From assembly GCA_016194725.1 (NCBI GenBank), contig JACQAW010000305.1, positions 1-10,848 on the forward strand: a DNA stretch of 10,848 nt, written 5' to 3'. The stretch is from Deltaproteobacteria bacterium. Lineage in GTDB: Bacteria > Bdellovibrionota > UBA1018 > UBA923. Shown here one piece after another: positions 1-6,299 of this stretch (the first letter of the stretch is position 1; each line of letters begins with the position of its first letter). Under the pieces are notes generated by a model, which saw only the letters and a list, made by a program, of their open reading frames with translations, ran no database searches and was not told where the DNA came from. The translations under genes and the position numbers were made by a program.

Positions 1-1
1 T

Positions 2-454
2 GCGCGCATCTGCCGCAACGTCGCCGACGCGCTTTTGCCCGACGTCGCATTGATGAGCAACAGCTATTCGACCGAGGGCATAGGGATACGGGTGAATCTG
101 ATGAAACTGTTTTCGTTTCATCCGATCATCGAGGGAAATTGCCAGCAGGCGCTGGAAACCCAGAACAATAATCTAATGTCCGACAAACCCTGCTCGGGGC
201 TGCACGCCTACTTTGACGACCTCAAGTTTGCACTGCTGTTCGCGGATAAGCTGGCCAGCGACGGCAAGACCAGCAAAGCCTGGGAGCTCGTTCACGCCAC
301 CGACCGCTCAACATTTCTGCTGGCGGCGCTGGCGGTTGCGACTCCGGTCAATACCGGGAATGGGCACCAGGCTTCCACATTCCAAGAGAAGTTCGCTCAT
401 CTCATGACCGACGACTGGAACGCCCTTCGCGCGGCCATCCAAAAGGCACTGTGA
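2..454 (+). CDS. C-terminal part of a protein of unknown function (cut by window edge)
   Basis: The frame is open from the first bases of the window to a TGA at 452-454, so this is the last ~150 residues of a longer protein whose start lies outside. A TTG at 35 could serve as a start, but nothing resembling an SD precedes it and the frame stays open upstream. The visible part has a few cysteines (for example near SDKPCSG) and reads like a soluble alpha-helical domain, with segments such as FDDLKFALLFADKLASDGK and a closing amphipathic stretch DDWNALRAAIQKAL. No membrane segment or catalytic motif is visible and I do not recognise the family. It converges on the flagellin gene, with about 90 nt between the two stop codons. 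Confidence 0.6.
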   Translation, partial: ARICRNVADALLPDVALMSNSYSTEGIGIRVNLMKLFSFHPIIEGNCQQALETQNNNLMSDKPCSGLHAYFDDLKFALLFADKLASDGKTSKAWELVHATDRSTFLLAALAVATPVNTGNGHQASTFQEKFAHLMTDDWNALRAAIQKAL

Positions 455-503
455 GCGCCGGGCAAGCTCTGCGTTCAAGATCGAACACGAACCCACCCGG
501 CGC
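455..503. terminator. Stem-loop between convergent genes, possible bidirectional terminator
   Basis: GCGCCGGG at 455-462 is exactly complementary to CCCGGCGC at 496-503. Inside the loop a second short stem (GTTC 473-476 with GAAC 483-486) can form. It lies immediately after the stop of the left-edge gene and about 45 nt past the flagellin stop, where a terminator for both is expected. Neither side has a real T-run (only CCCTTT on the + side), so termination would be weak or of another type. Confidence 0.4.
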
Positions 504-546
504 CCCCGTCACCCTTTAAGTTGGAGGATAGTCAGTGCAATTGTTT

Positions 547-1380
547 TTACGCGATCAGCTTCAGAGCCATCATGCCGTTCGAATTCGCCTGAGCGAGCAT
601 CGCGGTACCAGCCTGCATGAGGATGTTACGCTTCGACAGCTCGGACGATTCCGAGGCGACGTCAACGTCGCGGATACGGCTATTGGCTGCTGACAAGTTC
701 TCATCTGCAACGGTCAAGTTGTTGATCGTGGACTGCAGCCGGTTCTGAAGCGCGCCGAACTCGGCGCGGTTGTCGTTGACCATGCGAATCGCTTCGTCGA
801 GTCTGCCCAGGTTTCCCTGAGCATCCATCTTCGTTACGACATTCAAGCCGGTCAGGCCCAGTTTGCCGACCGTGGCGTCAGCCTTGGTCGTGTCGTACAC
901 CATGCGATCCTGTTCCGGATGGTTCTTCGTGCCAACCTGGAATTCCAGAGCTCCGCCAGTGCCATTCAGAAGGTCCTTGCCGTTGAAGCGAGTGACTTCT
1001 GAAATACGCTGCATTTCCTGCACGAGATTCTGGACTTCTTTGTTGGTAAAACCTCTTTCAACGTCACCCACCGTGTCGGTAGCGGATTGCATCGAAAGTT
1101 CACGCAGACGAATCAGGATGTTCTGAATTTCATTCAAGCCACCTTCAGCGGTCTGAATGAGTGAAATGCCGTCATTCGCGTTGCGGTTCGCCTGACGCAA
1201 AGACCGGATTTCCGCTTTTAACTTTTCGGAAATCGCGAGCCCTGCGGCATCGTCCCCAGCGCGAGTGATGCGTTCACCGGCTGATAATTTTTCAAGTGAT
1301 TTATTCTGTGCTTCTCTATTGAGATTCAACGTGCGCTGAGCCGCTAAGCTCTGCACGTTCGTAGCTATTCTGAAACCCAT
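547..1380 (-). CDS. fliC: Flagellin (filament subunit)
   Basis: Encodes a 277-residue flagellin, the subunit exported through the flagellar type III system and polymerised into the filament. The conserved D0/D1 N-terminus is obvious (ATNVQSLAAQRTLNLN, then LSAGERITRAGDDAAGLAIS at about 33-52 and NANDGISLIQTAEGGLNEIQ at about 67-86). So is the matching C-terminus (ENLSAANSRIRDVD, then NILMQAGTAMLAQANSN at about 252-268, ending ALKLIA). The region between is only ~50 residues, so the outer D2/D3 domains of enteric FliC are essentially missing. I chose the ATG at 1380 because GGAGG (1393-1389) sits 8 nt before it; the frame could open at a TTG 15 nt upstream, but that codon lies in the SD itself. 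A sigma-28-like promoter and a leader hairpin precede it. Flagellin is very secure; which paralogue is unknown, and gene order gives no flagellar operon here. Confidence 0.96.
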   Translation of the reverse strand: MGFRIATNVQSLAAQRTLNLNREAQNKSLEKLSAGERITRAGDDAAGLAISEKLKAEIRSLRQANRNANDGISLIQTAEGGLNEIQNILIRLRELSMQSATDTVGDVERGFTNKEVQNLVQEMQRISEVTRFNGKDLLNGTGGALEFQVGTKNHPEQDRMVYDTTKADATVGKLGLTGLNVVTKMDAQGNLGRLDEAIRMVNDNRAEFGALQNRLQSTINNLTVADENLSAANSRIRDVDVASESSELSKRNILMQAGTAMLAQANSNGMMALKLIA

Positions 1381-1384
1381 ACCC

Positions 1385-1395
1385 CTATCCTCCAA
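1385..1395 (-). promoter_or_regulatory. Strong flagellin ribosome binding site
   Basis: On the minus strand TTGGAGGATAG ends 4 nt before the ATG at 1380. The GGAGG core is 8 nt from the start, which fixes the start codon. The same 11 bases occur in inverted orientation at 521-531, just beyond the other end of the gene. Confidence 0.75.
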
Positions 1396-1414
1396 ACAAA
1401 TACGTGGGTGCGTT

Positions 1415-1433
1415 TACTTCATCCAATGAAGTA
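1415..1433 (-). promoter_or_regulatory. Flagellin leader hairpin with GGA at the loop
   Basis: TACTTCAT and ATGAAGTA form a perfect 8-bp stem around a 3-nt loop. In the minus-strand transcript the loop and first stem bases read UUGGAUG, which places a GGA at the loop as in CsrA targets. It lies about 35 nt upstream of the start codon, between the candidate promoter and the SD. The hairpin is seen directly. A role in CsrA-type translational control is inference from the known flagellin leader of Bacillus. Confidence 0.35.
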
Positions 1434-1531
1434 TGGTTTTCGGCGTCCTGTTCCTAGAAGCCCCAGTCAGATGATCCATTCCAGATCTTCGTCGTTCGGG
1501 TGACGTCTGCCTGTGACTTCCAATGTCTTTT

Positions 1532-1558
1532 AGTTCGGTATTGGGTTGGGGAATCTTA
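1532..1558 (-). promoter_or_regulatory. Candidate sigma-28 (FliA-type) promoter for flagellin
   Basis: On the minus strand TAAGATTC, an 11-nt spacer and ACCGAACT match the layout TAAAGTTT-N11-GCCGATAA of flagellar sigma-28 promoters, with the CCGA core kept. It is placed right after the truC terminator and gives a leader of about 145 nt. The match is partial, but the spacing and the gene it serves support it. Confidence 0.5.
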
Positions 1559-1561
1559 ATG

Positions 1562-1584
1562 AAAAAAAACAACTGATTCAGTCG
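1562..1584 (-). terminator. Intrinsic terminator of truC
   Basis: The minus strand reads CGACTG-AAT-CAGTTG followed by eight T (1569-1562): a 6-bp stem including one G-T pair, a 3-nt loop and a clean T-run. It begins 30 nt after the truC stop and separates truC from the flagellin promoter. Confidence 0.75.
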
Positions 1585-1613
1585 TAAATACGTAACATTT
1601 ATACACTATTATT

Positions 1614-2300
1614 TTAGTCAGGTATTAGCGGCGTAAGAATTCTGCGGAACTCTCGGAGTGAATTCGAGTGGATGGAAGTTTTTGTTTCCGAACCATCCAA
1701 GCTCATCTCAATTCGTGCAGCGTGTAAAAGCAGGCGGAAAATGCCGTATTTTTCGCGGATAAAAAGATTATGTCGGCCGTCGCCGTGGGTGGTGTCGCCG
1801 ATGATCGGGTGAGAAATCGACGCCATATGCCGCCGAATCTGGTGCTGGCGCCCGGTATGTGTAGTCACCTCTATCAATGAATAGCGGGCGCTGGCGTACT
1901 TTCCCACGGCAAAAGGCAGCTCGGCCGTGGCCAGGCGCCGGTAGCGGGTCAGCGCTTCCCGGTACGGGCTGGTCTTGTTCTCGAAGTTCTTGCGCAAAGG
2001 TTTATCAATCTCGCCTGCCTCGGACGTGTGACCGCGCACGAGCGCCACATAGGTTTTCGTCACCTTTCGGTCGCGAAACAGCTTGGCCAGCTGGCCCGCG
2101 GTAACCGGGTTGAAGGCGAAAAGAACGATTCCCGACGTCGCGCGGTCCAGCCGATGAATGGGGTGAACCCACTCCCCCAACTGTGCCCGCAGAAGCGAAA
2201 CGCAGCTTTCGCGTTCATTAGAAAGAGCGCTGCGATGAACTAGCAGGCCGCTTGGTTTGTCGATGGCTACGAAGTCGGGAGTGCGATGCAGGATTTGCAG
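1614..2300 (-). CDS. truC: tRNA pseudouridine synthase TruC-type (RluA family), start codon unclear
   Basis: RluA-family enzyme that isomerises uridine to pseudouridine; the best match in memory is TruC, which modifies U65 of tRNAs. Counting from the CTG at 2300 (228 residues; E. coli TruC is about 260), the protein shows ILHRTPDFVAIDKPSGLLVH at 3-22, the catalytic loop HRLDRATSG with Asp52 (Asp54 in E. coli TruC) and GRQHQIRRH at 150-158, followed by HPIIGDTTHGD. All signature motifs are present. The start is a problem: upstream of KPSG the frame holds no ATG, GTG or TTG before a stop at 2342-2340. The first standard start, TTG 2180, would remove the first 40 residues including KPSG. CTG 2300 is chosen only because the family's N-terminus would begin there; no SD precedes it. 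The hexamer repeat described at 2306-2398 abuts this point. Either a non-standard start is used, or the 5' end has been altered. Confidence 0.8.
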   Translation of the reverse strand: MQILHRTPDFVAIDKPSGLLVHRSALSNERESCVSLLRAQLGEWVHPIHRLDRATSGIVLFAFNPVTAGQLAKLFRDRKVTKTYVALVRGHTSEAGEIDKPLRKNFENKTSPYREALTRYRRLATAELPFAVGKYASARYSLIEVTTHTGRQHQIRRHMASISHPIIGDTTHGDGRHNLFIREKYGIFRLLLHAARIEMSLDGSETKTSIHSNSLREFRRILTPLIPD

Positions 2301-2305
2301 GGGGT

Positions 2306-2398
2306 TCTGTTTCAGTTGCGGTTTCCGTTCGCGTTTCGGTTAATGTCACCGTGACCGTACTGAAGCGGTTACCGAAACGCGAACAGAAACCGCAACCG
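2306..2398. repeat. Degenerate hexamer array forming a 26-bp inverted repeat
   Basis: From 2306 to 2341 the + strand is six consecutive hexamers of the form NCNGTT (TCTGTT, TCAGTT, GCGGTT, TCCGTT, CGCGTT, TCGGTT), then three weaker units to 2359. From about 2371 the same motif returns inverted (AACNGN units). Bases 2315-2340 pair with 2371-2396 at 25 of 26 positions around a 30-nt loop, and the loop holds a further small palindrome GTCAC-C-GTGAC (2345-2355). The structure lies between truC (-) and the small exported gene (+), touching the expected truC start. It is not a CRISPR and carries no transposase. Its role is unknown. Confidence 0.8.
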
Positions 2399-2488
2399 CT
2401 CACGCAGTGGCCGGCACGGCAAGCGCTAACCGGCCCTCCTGTCGCAAAATACAGCGGATGCAGCACCAATGGCCCCCGTGAGACGCCT

Positions 2489-2517
2489 AAAAGCCCGAAA
2501 ACTCATGGCTTTTGAGT
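2489..2517 (+). promoter_or_regulatory. Two overlapping stem-loops upstream of the small exported gene
   Basis: AAAAGCC (2489-2495) pairs with GGCTTTT (2507-2513), and ACTCA (2501-2505) pairs with TGAGT (2513-2517). The two stems overlap, so only one can form at a time. The first has the A-stem-T shape of a bidirectional intrinsic terminator. No gene ends nearby on either strand, so it could equally be a leader element for the gene at 2560. Confidence 0.35.
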
Positions 2518-2559
2518 GGCACTTTTCGTGAAATCCTCCTTGGTCATGGAGGTGAGGTT

Positions 2560-2844
2560 ATGAAAACCATCACGAACTTGTCCGCGTTTCTGATCCTGTC
2601 CACTGTTCTTGGCTCGACCTGTGCGTTGGCTGATGTGTCAGAAGCTCTGGCAAAAGACCGCGAAGCCGTAAAAGCCCAAAAACAGCTCGTGCACGCCGAC
2701 CGCGAAAAGCTCAAAACCGACGTCACGACCCACGGCAAGCACAGCGAGCAGGCGAAAGCCGACCGCAAACAGCTTCGCAAGGACCGCAAGCTGCTCGAGC
2801 AAGCCCGGCAGCAAATGCACGCTGACCGCAAGCAGCAAAGTTAA
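2560..2844 (+). CDS. Small exported, highly charged helical protein, family unknown
   Basis: 94 residues. The ATG at 2560 is set by GGAGGT at 2548-2553 and by a textbook Sec signal peptide: MKT, a hydrophobic core (LSAFLILSTVLG) and a likely signal peptidase I cut after CALA (residues 22-25). The Cys in STCALA does not sit in a lipobox. The ~70-residue mature part is rich in Lys, Arg, Asp, Gln and Ala, and repeats the pattern ADRxxLxxDRxxLxxA (AKDREAVKAQ, HADREKLKTD, KADRKQLRKDRKLLEQA, HADRKQQS), which predicts a long alpha helix or coiled coil in the periplasm. No cysteine, aromatic residue or catalytic motif remains after processing. I do not recognise the family. It is 42 nt from the ABC-F gene and may share a transcript with it, but no functional link is evident. 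Confidence 0.75.
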   Translation: MKTITNLSAFLILSTVLGSTCALADVSEALAKDREAVKAQKQLVHADREKLKTDVTTHGKHSEQAKADRKQLRKDRKLLEQARQQMHADRKQQS

Positions 2845-2866
2845 AGAGCAGTTTTCAGACCCAATC

Positions 2867-2882
2867 CCACCCTATATGGTGG
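2867..2882 (+). promoter_or_regulatory. Small hairpin covering the ABC-F ribosome binding site
   Basis: CCACC (2867-2871) pairs with GGTGG (2878-2882) around CTATAT. GGTGG is the only SD-like sequence before the GTG at 2887, so folding would hide it. The stem is short (5 bp), so regulation is only a possibility. Confidence 0.3.
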
Positions 2883-2886
2883 TAAA

Positions 2887-4845
2887 GTGCTCAACCTGAT
2901 TGAGGTCTCCAAACAATACGGCTCAAAAATTCTCTTCGAAGGGGCCTCGGCTTTTATCGGCGCCCGCAGCCGCATTGCTTTGATCGGGCCGAATGGCGCG
3001 GGCAAAACCACCTTGATCCGAATTTTACTAGGCCAGGAGTCGCCCGATACCGGCCGGGTTTCAAAAACCAAGCACATGGCTATTGGTCATCTGGCGCAGG
3101 AAGTTCCCAAGTCGAGCGACCGCACGGTACTCGAAGAAGCCATGCGTCTGGACGGCCGTCTGGAAGAACTCACCCGCGCGCGTAAAGAGCTTGAAGCGCA
3201 TTTCGAAGTCCAGGGTGAAGTGGATGAGGGCAAGGCCGCGGGCCACGAGTCGGACATGGAACGTTATGGCCGCGTGCTCGAAGAGCTCGAGCATCTGGAC
3301 GAATACCGACTCGAAGCGCGCGCCAAGGAAATTTTGACCGGCATGGGCTTCAAGCCCACCGATTTTTGCCGCAAGCTGACGGAATTCAGCGGCGGGTGGC
3401 TCATGCGCGTGGCGCTTTCGCGCGTGCTGCTCATGGACCCCGACTTGCTGCTGCTCGACGAACCGACCAACCATCTCGATCTCGAATCATTGCTGTGGCT
3501 CGAGGAATTTCTGGGTGCCTATCAGGGTGCCATGCTGCTCGTCTCGCATGACCGCGCTTTTTTGAATCGCATGGCGACCTCGGTGCTCGAGATTGATCAG
3601 AAAAAGCTGACCAGCTACAAGGGCAATATCGACTCGTACGTCGTGCAAAAAGAAGAGCGCCTGACCATTCTGCGCGGCCAGTACGCGGGCCAGCAGGCCA
3701 AGATTGCCGAAATCGAGGCGTTCGTGGAACGCTTCGGCGCCAAGGCCACTAAGGCGCGCCAGGCGCAGAGCCGGCTCAAGCAGCTCGACAAGATGGAACG
3801 CATCGAGCTGCCCGAGGCGCGCGCCAGCGTGCGCTTTCGTTTTCCACCCGCTCCGCACAGCGGAAAAGAAGTCGTCACCGTCAAGCACGCGCAGATGAGC
3901 TACGGCAGCAAGGTTATCTTTCGCGACCTGGACTGGATTGTGCCGCGCGGCGCGCGTGTGGCCATCGTGGGCGTGAACGGCGCGGGCAAGACCACGCTGC
4001 TGCGGCTGCTGGCGGGCTCGCTTGCGCCCACGGGCGGCGAAGTGAAATTAGGACATCAAGTCCAGGTGGGTTACTACGCCCAGCTGCAGGCCGAGGCGCT
4101 CGATCTTTCCAAATCCATTTTCGAAGAGCTGCGCGCCACCGCGCCTGACATGGGCCTCACGCAAATTCGCGCCATCGGCGGCGCCTTTCTTTTTTCGGGC
4201 GACGCCATCGAGAAGAAAATCCGCGTGCTCTCGGGCGGCGAAAAAGCGCGCGTGGCACTGGCCAAGCTTTTGCTTACGCCTTCGAATTTTCTCATTCTCG
4301 ATGAGCCGACCAACCACCTTGACGTCGAATCGCGCGGCATTCTGCTCGACAGTCTTTTAGAATACGAAGGCACGCTTTGCCTGATTTCCCATGACCGCGA
4401 GTTCGTGGGCCCGCTGGTCGACTCGGTACTTGAAATCGAGCCGGCACCCGATGGCTCACGGGTCATTCCACTGCTGGGAAGTTATGACGAGTACCTGGCC
4501 CGCAAAGTTCGCGAGGCCGCGCAGTCCGTAAAAAAACCATCTGGCGCCGGAGTGAAATCCCAACCAAACTCCAAGGCAGCCGCCCCCGAAGCCACGACCC
4601 AGCCCGTGAAGACGGGCCCTTCGAACAACCAGCGCCGCGCCTGGGAAAAAGAACGCGACAAGCTCGAAAGCGAAATCGCGCAGCTCGAGAAAAAACAAGC
4701 CGAGCTGCACCGCCTGCTGGCCGATGCCAGCACCTACGAAGACAAAGCCAAAACCCTGGAATGCGTCGAAGCACAGGCGTCGATCACAAGCCACATGGGC
4801 CAGAAGCTGTCGCGCTGGGAAGACCTGTGCGCGCTCCTGGAATAA
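2887..4845 (+). CDS. ABC-F family ATPase, YheS-type
   Basis: 652-residue soluble protein with two ABC ATPase domains and no membrane segment, as in ABC-F proteins that act on the ribosome rather than as transporters. Domain 1: Walker A GPNGAGKTT (34-42), signature FSGGWLMR (167-174), Walker B LLLLDEPTNHLD with D191-E192. Between the domains is the ABC-F linker, with FVERFGAKATKARQAQSR, a sequence typical of the YheS branch. Domain 2: GVNGAGKTT from 362, LSGGEKAR (448-455), LILDEPTNHLD with D472-E473. A charged linker rich in Ala, Pro and Lys then leads to a C-terminal coiled coil (about 580-652). The start is GTG 2887, since no other in-frame start lies upstream before the preceding gene and the N-terminus MLNLIEVSKQYG fits the family. 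Family placement is firm; the exact role (rescue of stalled ribosomes or drug protection) is not. No gene symbol is given because one-to-one orthology with YheS cannot be shown. cinA follows 4 nt downstream. Confidence 0.93.
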   Translation: MLNLIEVSKQYGSKILFEGASAFIGARSRIALIGPNGAGKTTLIRILLGQESPDTGRVSKTKHMAIGHLAQEVPKSSDRTVLEEAMRLDGRLEELTRARKELEAHFEVQGEVDEGKAAGHESDMERYGRVLEELEHLDEYRLEARAKEILTGMGFKPTDFCRKLTEFSGGWLMRVALSRVLLMDPDLLLLDEPTNHLDLESLLWLEEFLGAYQGAMLLVSHDRAFLNRMATSVLEIDQKKLTSYKGNIDSYVVQKEERLTILRGQYAGQQAKIAEIEAFVERFGAKATKARQAQSRLKQLDKMERIELPEARASVRFRFPPAPHSGKEVVTVKHAQMSYGSKVIFRDLDWIVPRGARVAIVGVNGAGKTTLLRLLAGSLAPTGGEVKLGHQVQVGYYAQLQAEALDLSKSIFEELRATAPDMGLTQIRAIGGAFLFSGDAIEKKIRVLSGGEKARVALAKLLLTPSNFLILDEPTNHLDVESRGILLDSLLEYEGTLCLISHDREFVGPLVDSVLEIEPAPDGSRVIPLLGSYDEYLARKVREAAQSVKKPSGAGVKSQPNSKAAAPEATTQPVKTGPSNNQRRAWEKERDKLESEIAQLEKKQAELHRLLADASTYEDKAKTLECVEAQASITSHMGQKLSRWEDLCALLE

Positions 4846-4849
4846 CGAT

Positions 4850-6124
4850 ATGAACGTCATCTGCGAAATCATCACCATTGGCCGCGAAATTCTGGATGGC
4901 CGCGTGGTCGACACCAACTCGGTCACGATCGCCGAAATACTGCGGCCGCTGGGCATCACTCCCCGCTTCGGCCAACGCGTCGACGACAGCATCGAGCGAA
5001 TCATAGAAGCCTTTACCATCGCGCGGGGGCGCAGTGGGCTGGTGCTGGTCACGGGCGGGCTGGGACCAACCTCGGACGACCTGACGGCTCAGGCCTTCGC
5101 GCAGTTTTTAGGCGAGCCGCTGGTGCTCAATCAGCCCGCGCTTGACCTCATTACCGCCTACTTCAAACGCGCGGGGCGCGAGCTGCTCGAGGTTCAAAAA
5201 AAGCAGGCCTATGTTCCCAAGTCCTGTTTCGTCCTGGAAAACAAGCAGGGCACCGCGCCGGGCTTTGGCCTGGAGCAGGCCCAGACGTCCTGGTACTTCA
5301 TGCCCGGCGTGCCCCACGAGATGAATCGCATGCTGCGCGAGCAGATTGCTCCGCGACTTGCGACGACCCCCATGCTGTCACGTACCTGGGCCACGCAGTT
5401 CGTTTCCGAGGGTGAACTTCAACAATTGCTCGCTCCAGTTGAGAACCGCCTGCCACCGGGATACGAGATCACCTACCGCACCCGCTTTCCCGAAAATCAT
5501 GTCGGGCTTATTGCGCCGAATACCGCGCCGGAATCGGCACAGCTGTTCGAGCAGGCCGCCGCGGAAATTTCCACGCTGCTGGGCGAATATGCTTTCACCG
5601 TTGCCCTGGGTAATGAACCGCTCAAAAACCTTGAAACAGTGGTGGTCGAGCGCCTGGGCGCTGTCCACTGCTCGATTTCCACCGTGGAATCGTGCACAGG
5701 CGGACTGATTGCGAATCGAATCACGAATGTTGCAGGGGCGTCCAAGGTGTTCTGGGGCTCTCAGCTGGTCTACGACAACGCGGCCAAAGAGGCGCTGGGG
5801 GTGCCGGCCGCCCTACTCAAGGCCCATGGCGCAGTCAGCGCCGAGGTGGCCATGCTTCTGGCCGAACTGGGTCTGAAGAAAATGCTTGAGCACCGCGGAG
5901 TTACCGCCATCGGCACGCCAACGTGTGTTTCGACTACGGGAATCACCGGGCCCGCCGGTGGTTCGGACGCAAAACCCGTGGGCCTCTGTTATATCGCACT
6001 CGCCACGCCGGGCAAGCCCACCGTGGTAAAAGAGCTTCACGGCCGCAGCGTCTGGGCACGCGACTATCAGAAAACTTTTTTTGCCCAAAATGCGCTGGAG
6101 CTGGTCCGCAACTTCCACCCTTGA
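4850..6124 (+). CDS. cinA: CinA-like protein with NMN deamidase domain
   Basis: 424 residues, the full two-domain length of the CinA family. The N-terminal MoaB/MogA-like domain shows REILDGRVVDTNS (12-24) and the binding-site motif GGLGPTSDDLT (69-79), followed by MPGVPHEM. The C-terminal PncC domain shows ESCTGGLIANRIT (280-292), GASKVFWG, AHGAVSAEVA and TTGITGPAGGSDAKPVG, as in enzymes that hydrolyse nicotinamide mononucleotide to nicotinate mononucleotide in the pyridine nucleotide cycle; some CinA proteins also cleave ADP-ribose through the N-terminal domain. The ATG at 4850 lies 4 nt after the ABC-F stop, and the frame upstream of it only overlaps that gene, so translation is probably coupled (weak SD GGA inside the preceding codons). 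No competence genes are nearby, so a role in competence is not implied. Confidence 0.93.
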   Translation: MNVICEIITIGREILDGRVVDTNSVTIAEILRPLGITPRFGQRVDDSIERIIEAFTIARGRSGLVLVTGGLGPTSDDLTAQAFAQFLGEPLVLNQPALDLITAYFKRAGRELLEVQKKQAYVPKSCFVLENKQGTAPGFGLEQAQTSWYFMPGVPHEMNRMLREQIAPRLATTPMLSRTWATQFVSEGELQQLLAPVENRLPPGYEITYRTRFPENHVGLIAPNTAPESAQLFEQAAAEISTLLGEYAFTVALGNEPLKNLETVVVERLGAVHCSISTVESCTGGLIANRITNVAGASKVFWGSQLVYDNAAKEALGVPAALLKAHGAVSAEVAMLLAELGLKKMLEHRGVTAIGTPTCVSTTGITGPAGGSDAKPVGLCYIALATPGKPTVVKELHGRSVWARDYQKTFFAQNALELVRNFHP

Positions 6125-6144
6125 GCATGCTCCTGCTCGCATGC
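6125..6144 (+). terminator. Possible weak terminator hairpin after cinA
   Basis: GCATGC at 6125-6130 is repeated inverted at 6139-6144 around TCCTGCTC, immediately after the cinA stop. Only a broken T-rich stretch follows (TCTATTTC), so a rho-independent terminator is weakly supported. The remaining ~150 nt up to 6299 show no other clear element. Confidence 0.3.
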
Positions 6145-6299
6145 GATCTATTTCAATCTGTGGCTTCTGCTCCCCTATCAGACGAATGCAACCGCTGGAA
6201 ATGTTTAGGCACCACCCGCCGGTTTTTCAGCAAGCTGCAGCCATTATCTCAGACCGTATCACTCCCGTCATTACGTATTCTGAACACAAGGAGAGAGAT

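Noticed and set aside
535..693. Small + strand frame starting at GTG 535 behind a good SD-like GGAGG (523-527)
   Set aside because: It is fully antisense to the flagellin C-terminus and its ~52-residue product has no features of its own; the SD-like sequence is noted instead as part of the inverted repeat.
2306..2398. CRISPR array
   Set aside because: Units are 6 nt with no spacers and the second half is inverted; no cas gene is present.
2252..2515. Plus-strand frame of 87 codons with alternating Ser-Val residues
   Set aside because: The alternation is simply the hexamer repeat read in frame. It starts inside the truC coding sequence and has no SD.
2516..2535. Sigma-54 promoter (TGGCAC element)
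   Set aside because: The -24-like TGGCAC is present, but the expected TTGC at -12 is replaced by GTGA.
4724..4849. N-terminal extension of cinA by 42 codons
   Set aside because: It lies wholly within the ABC-F coding region in another frame and its basic, Trp-rich sequence is unlike CinA; the ATG at 4850 fits the family start.
4456..5052. Minus-strand open frame of 198 codons across the ABC-F/cinA junction
   Set aside because: It runs antisense to two firmly identified genes, has no SD, and its translation resembles no protein.
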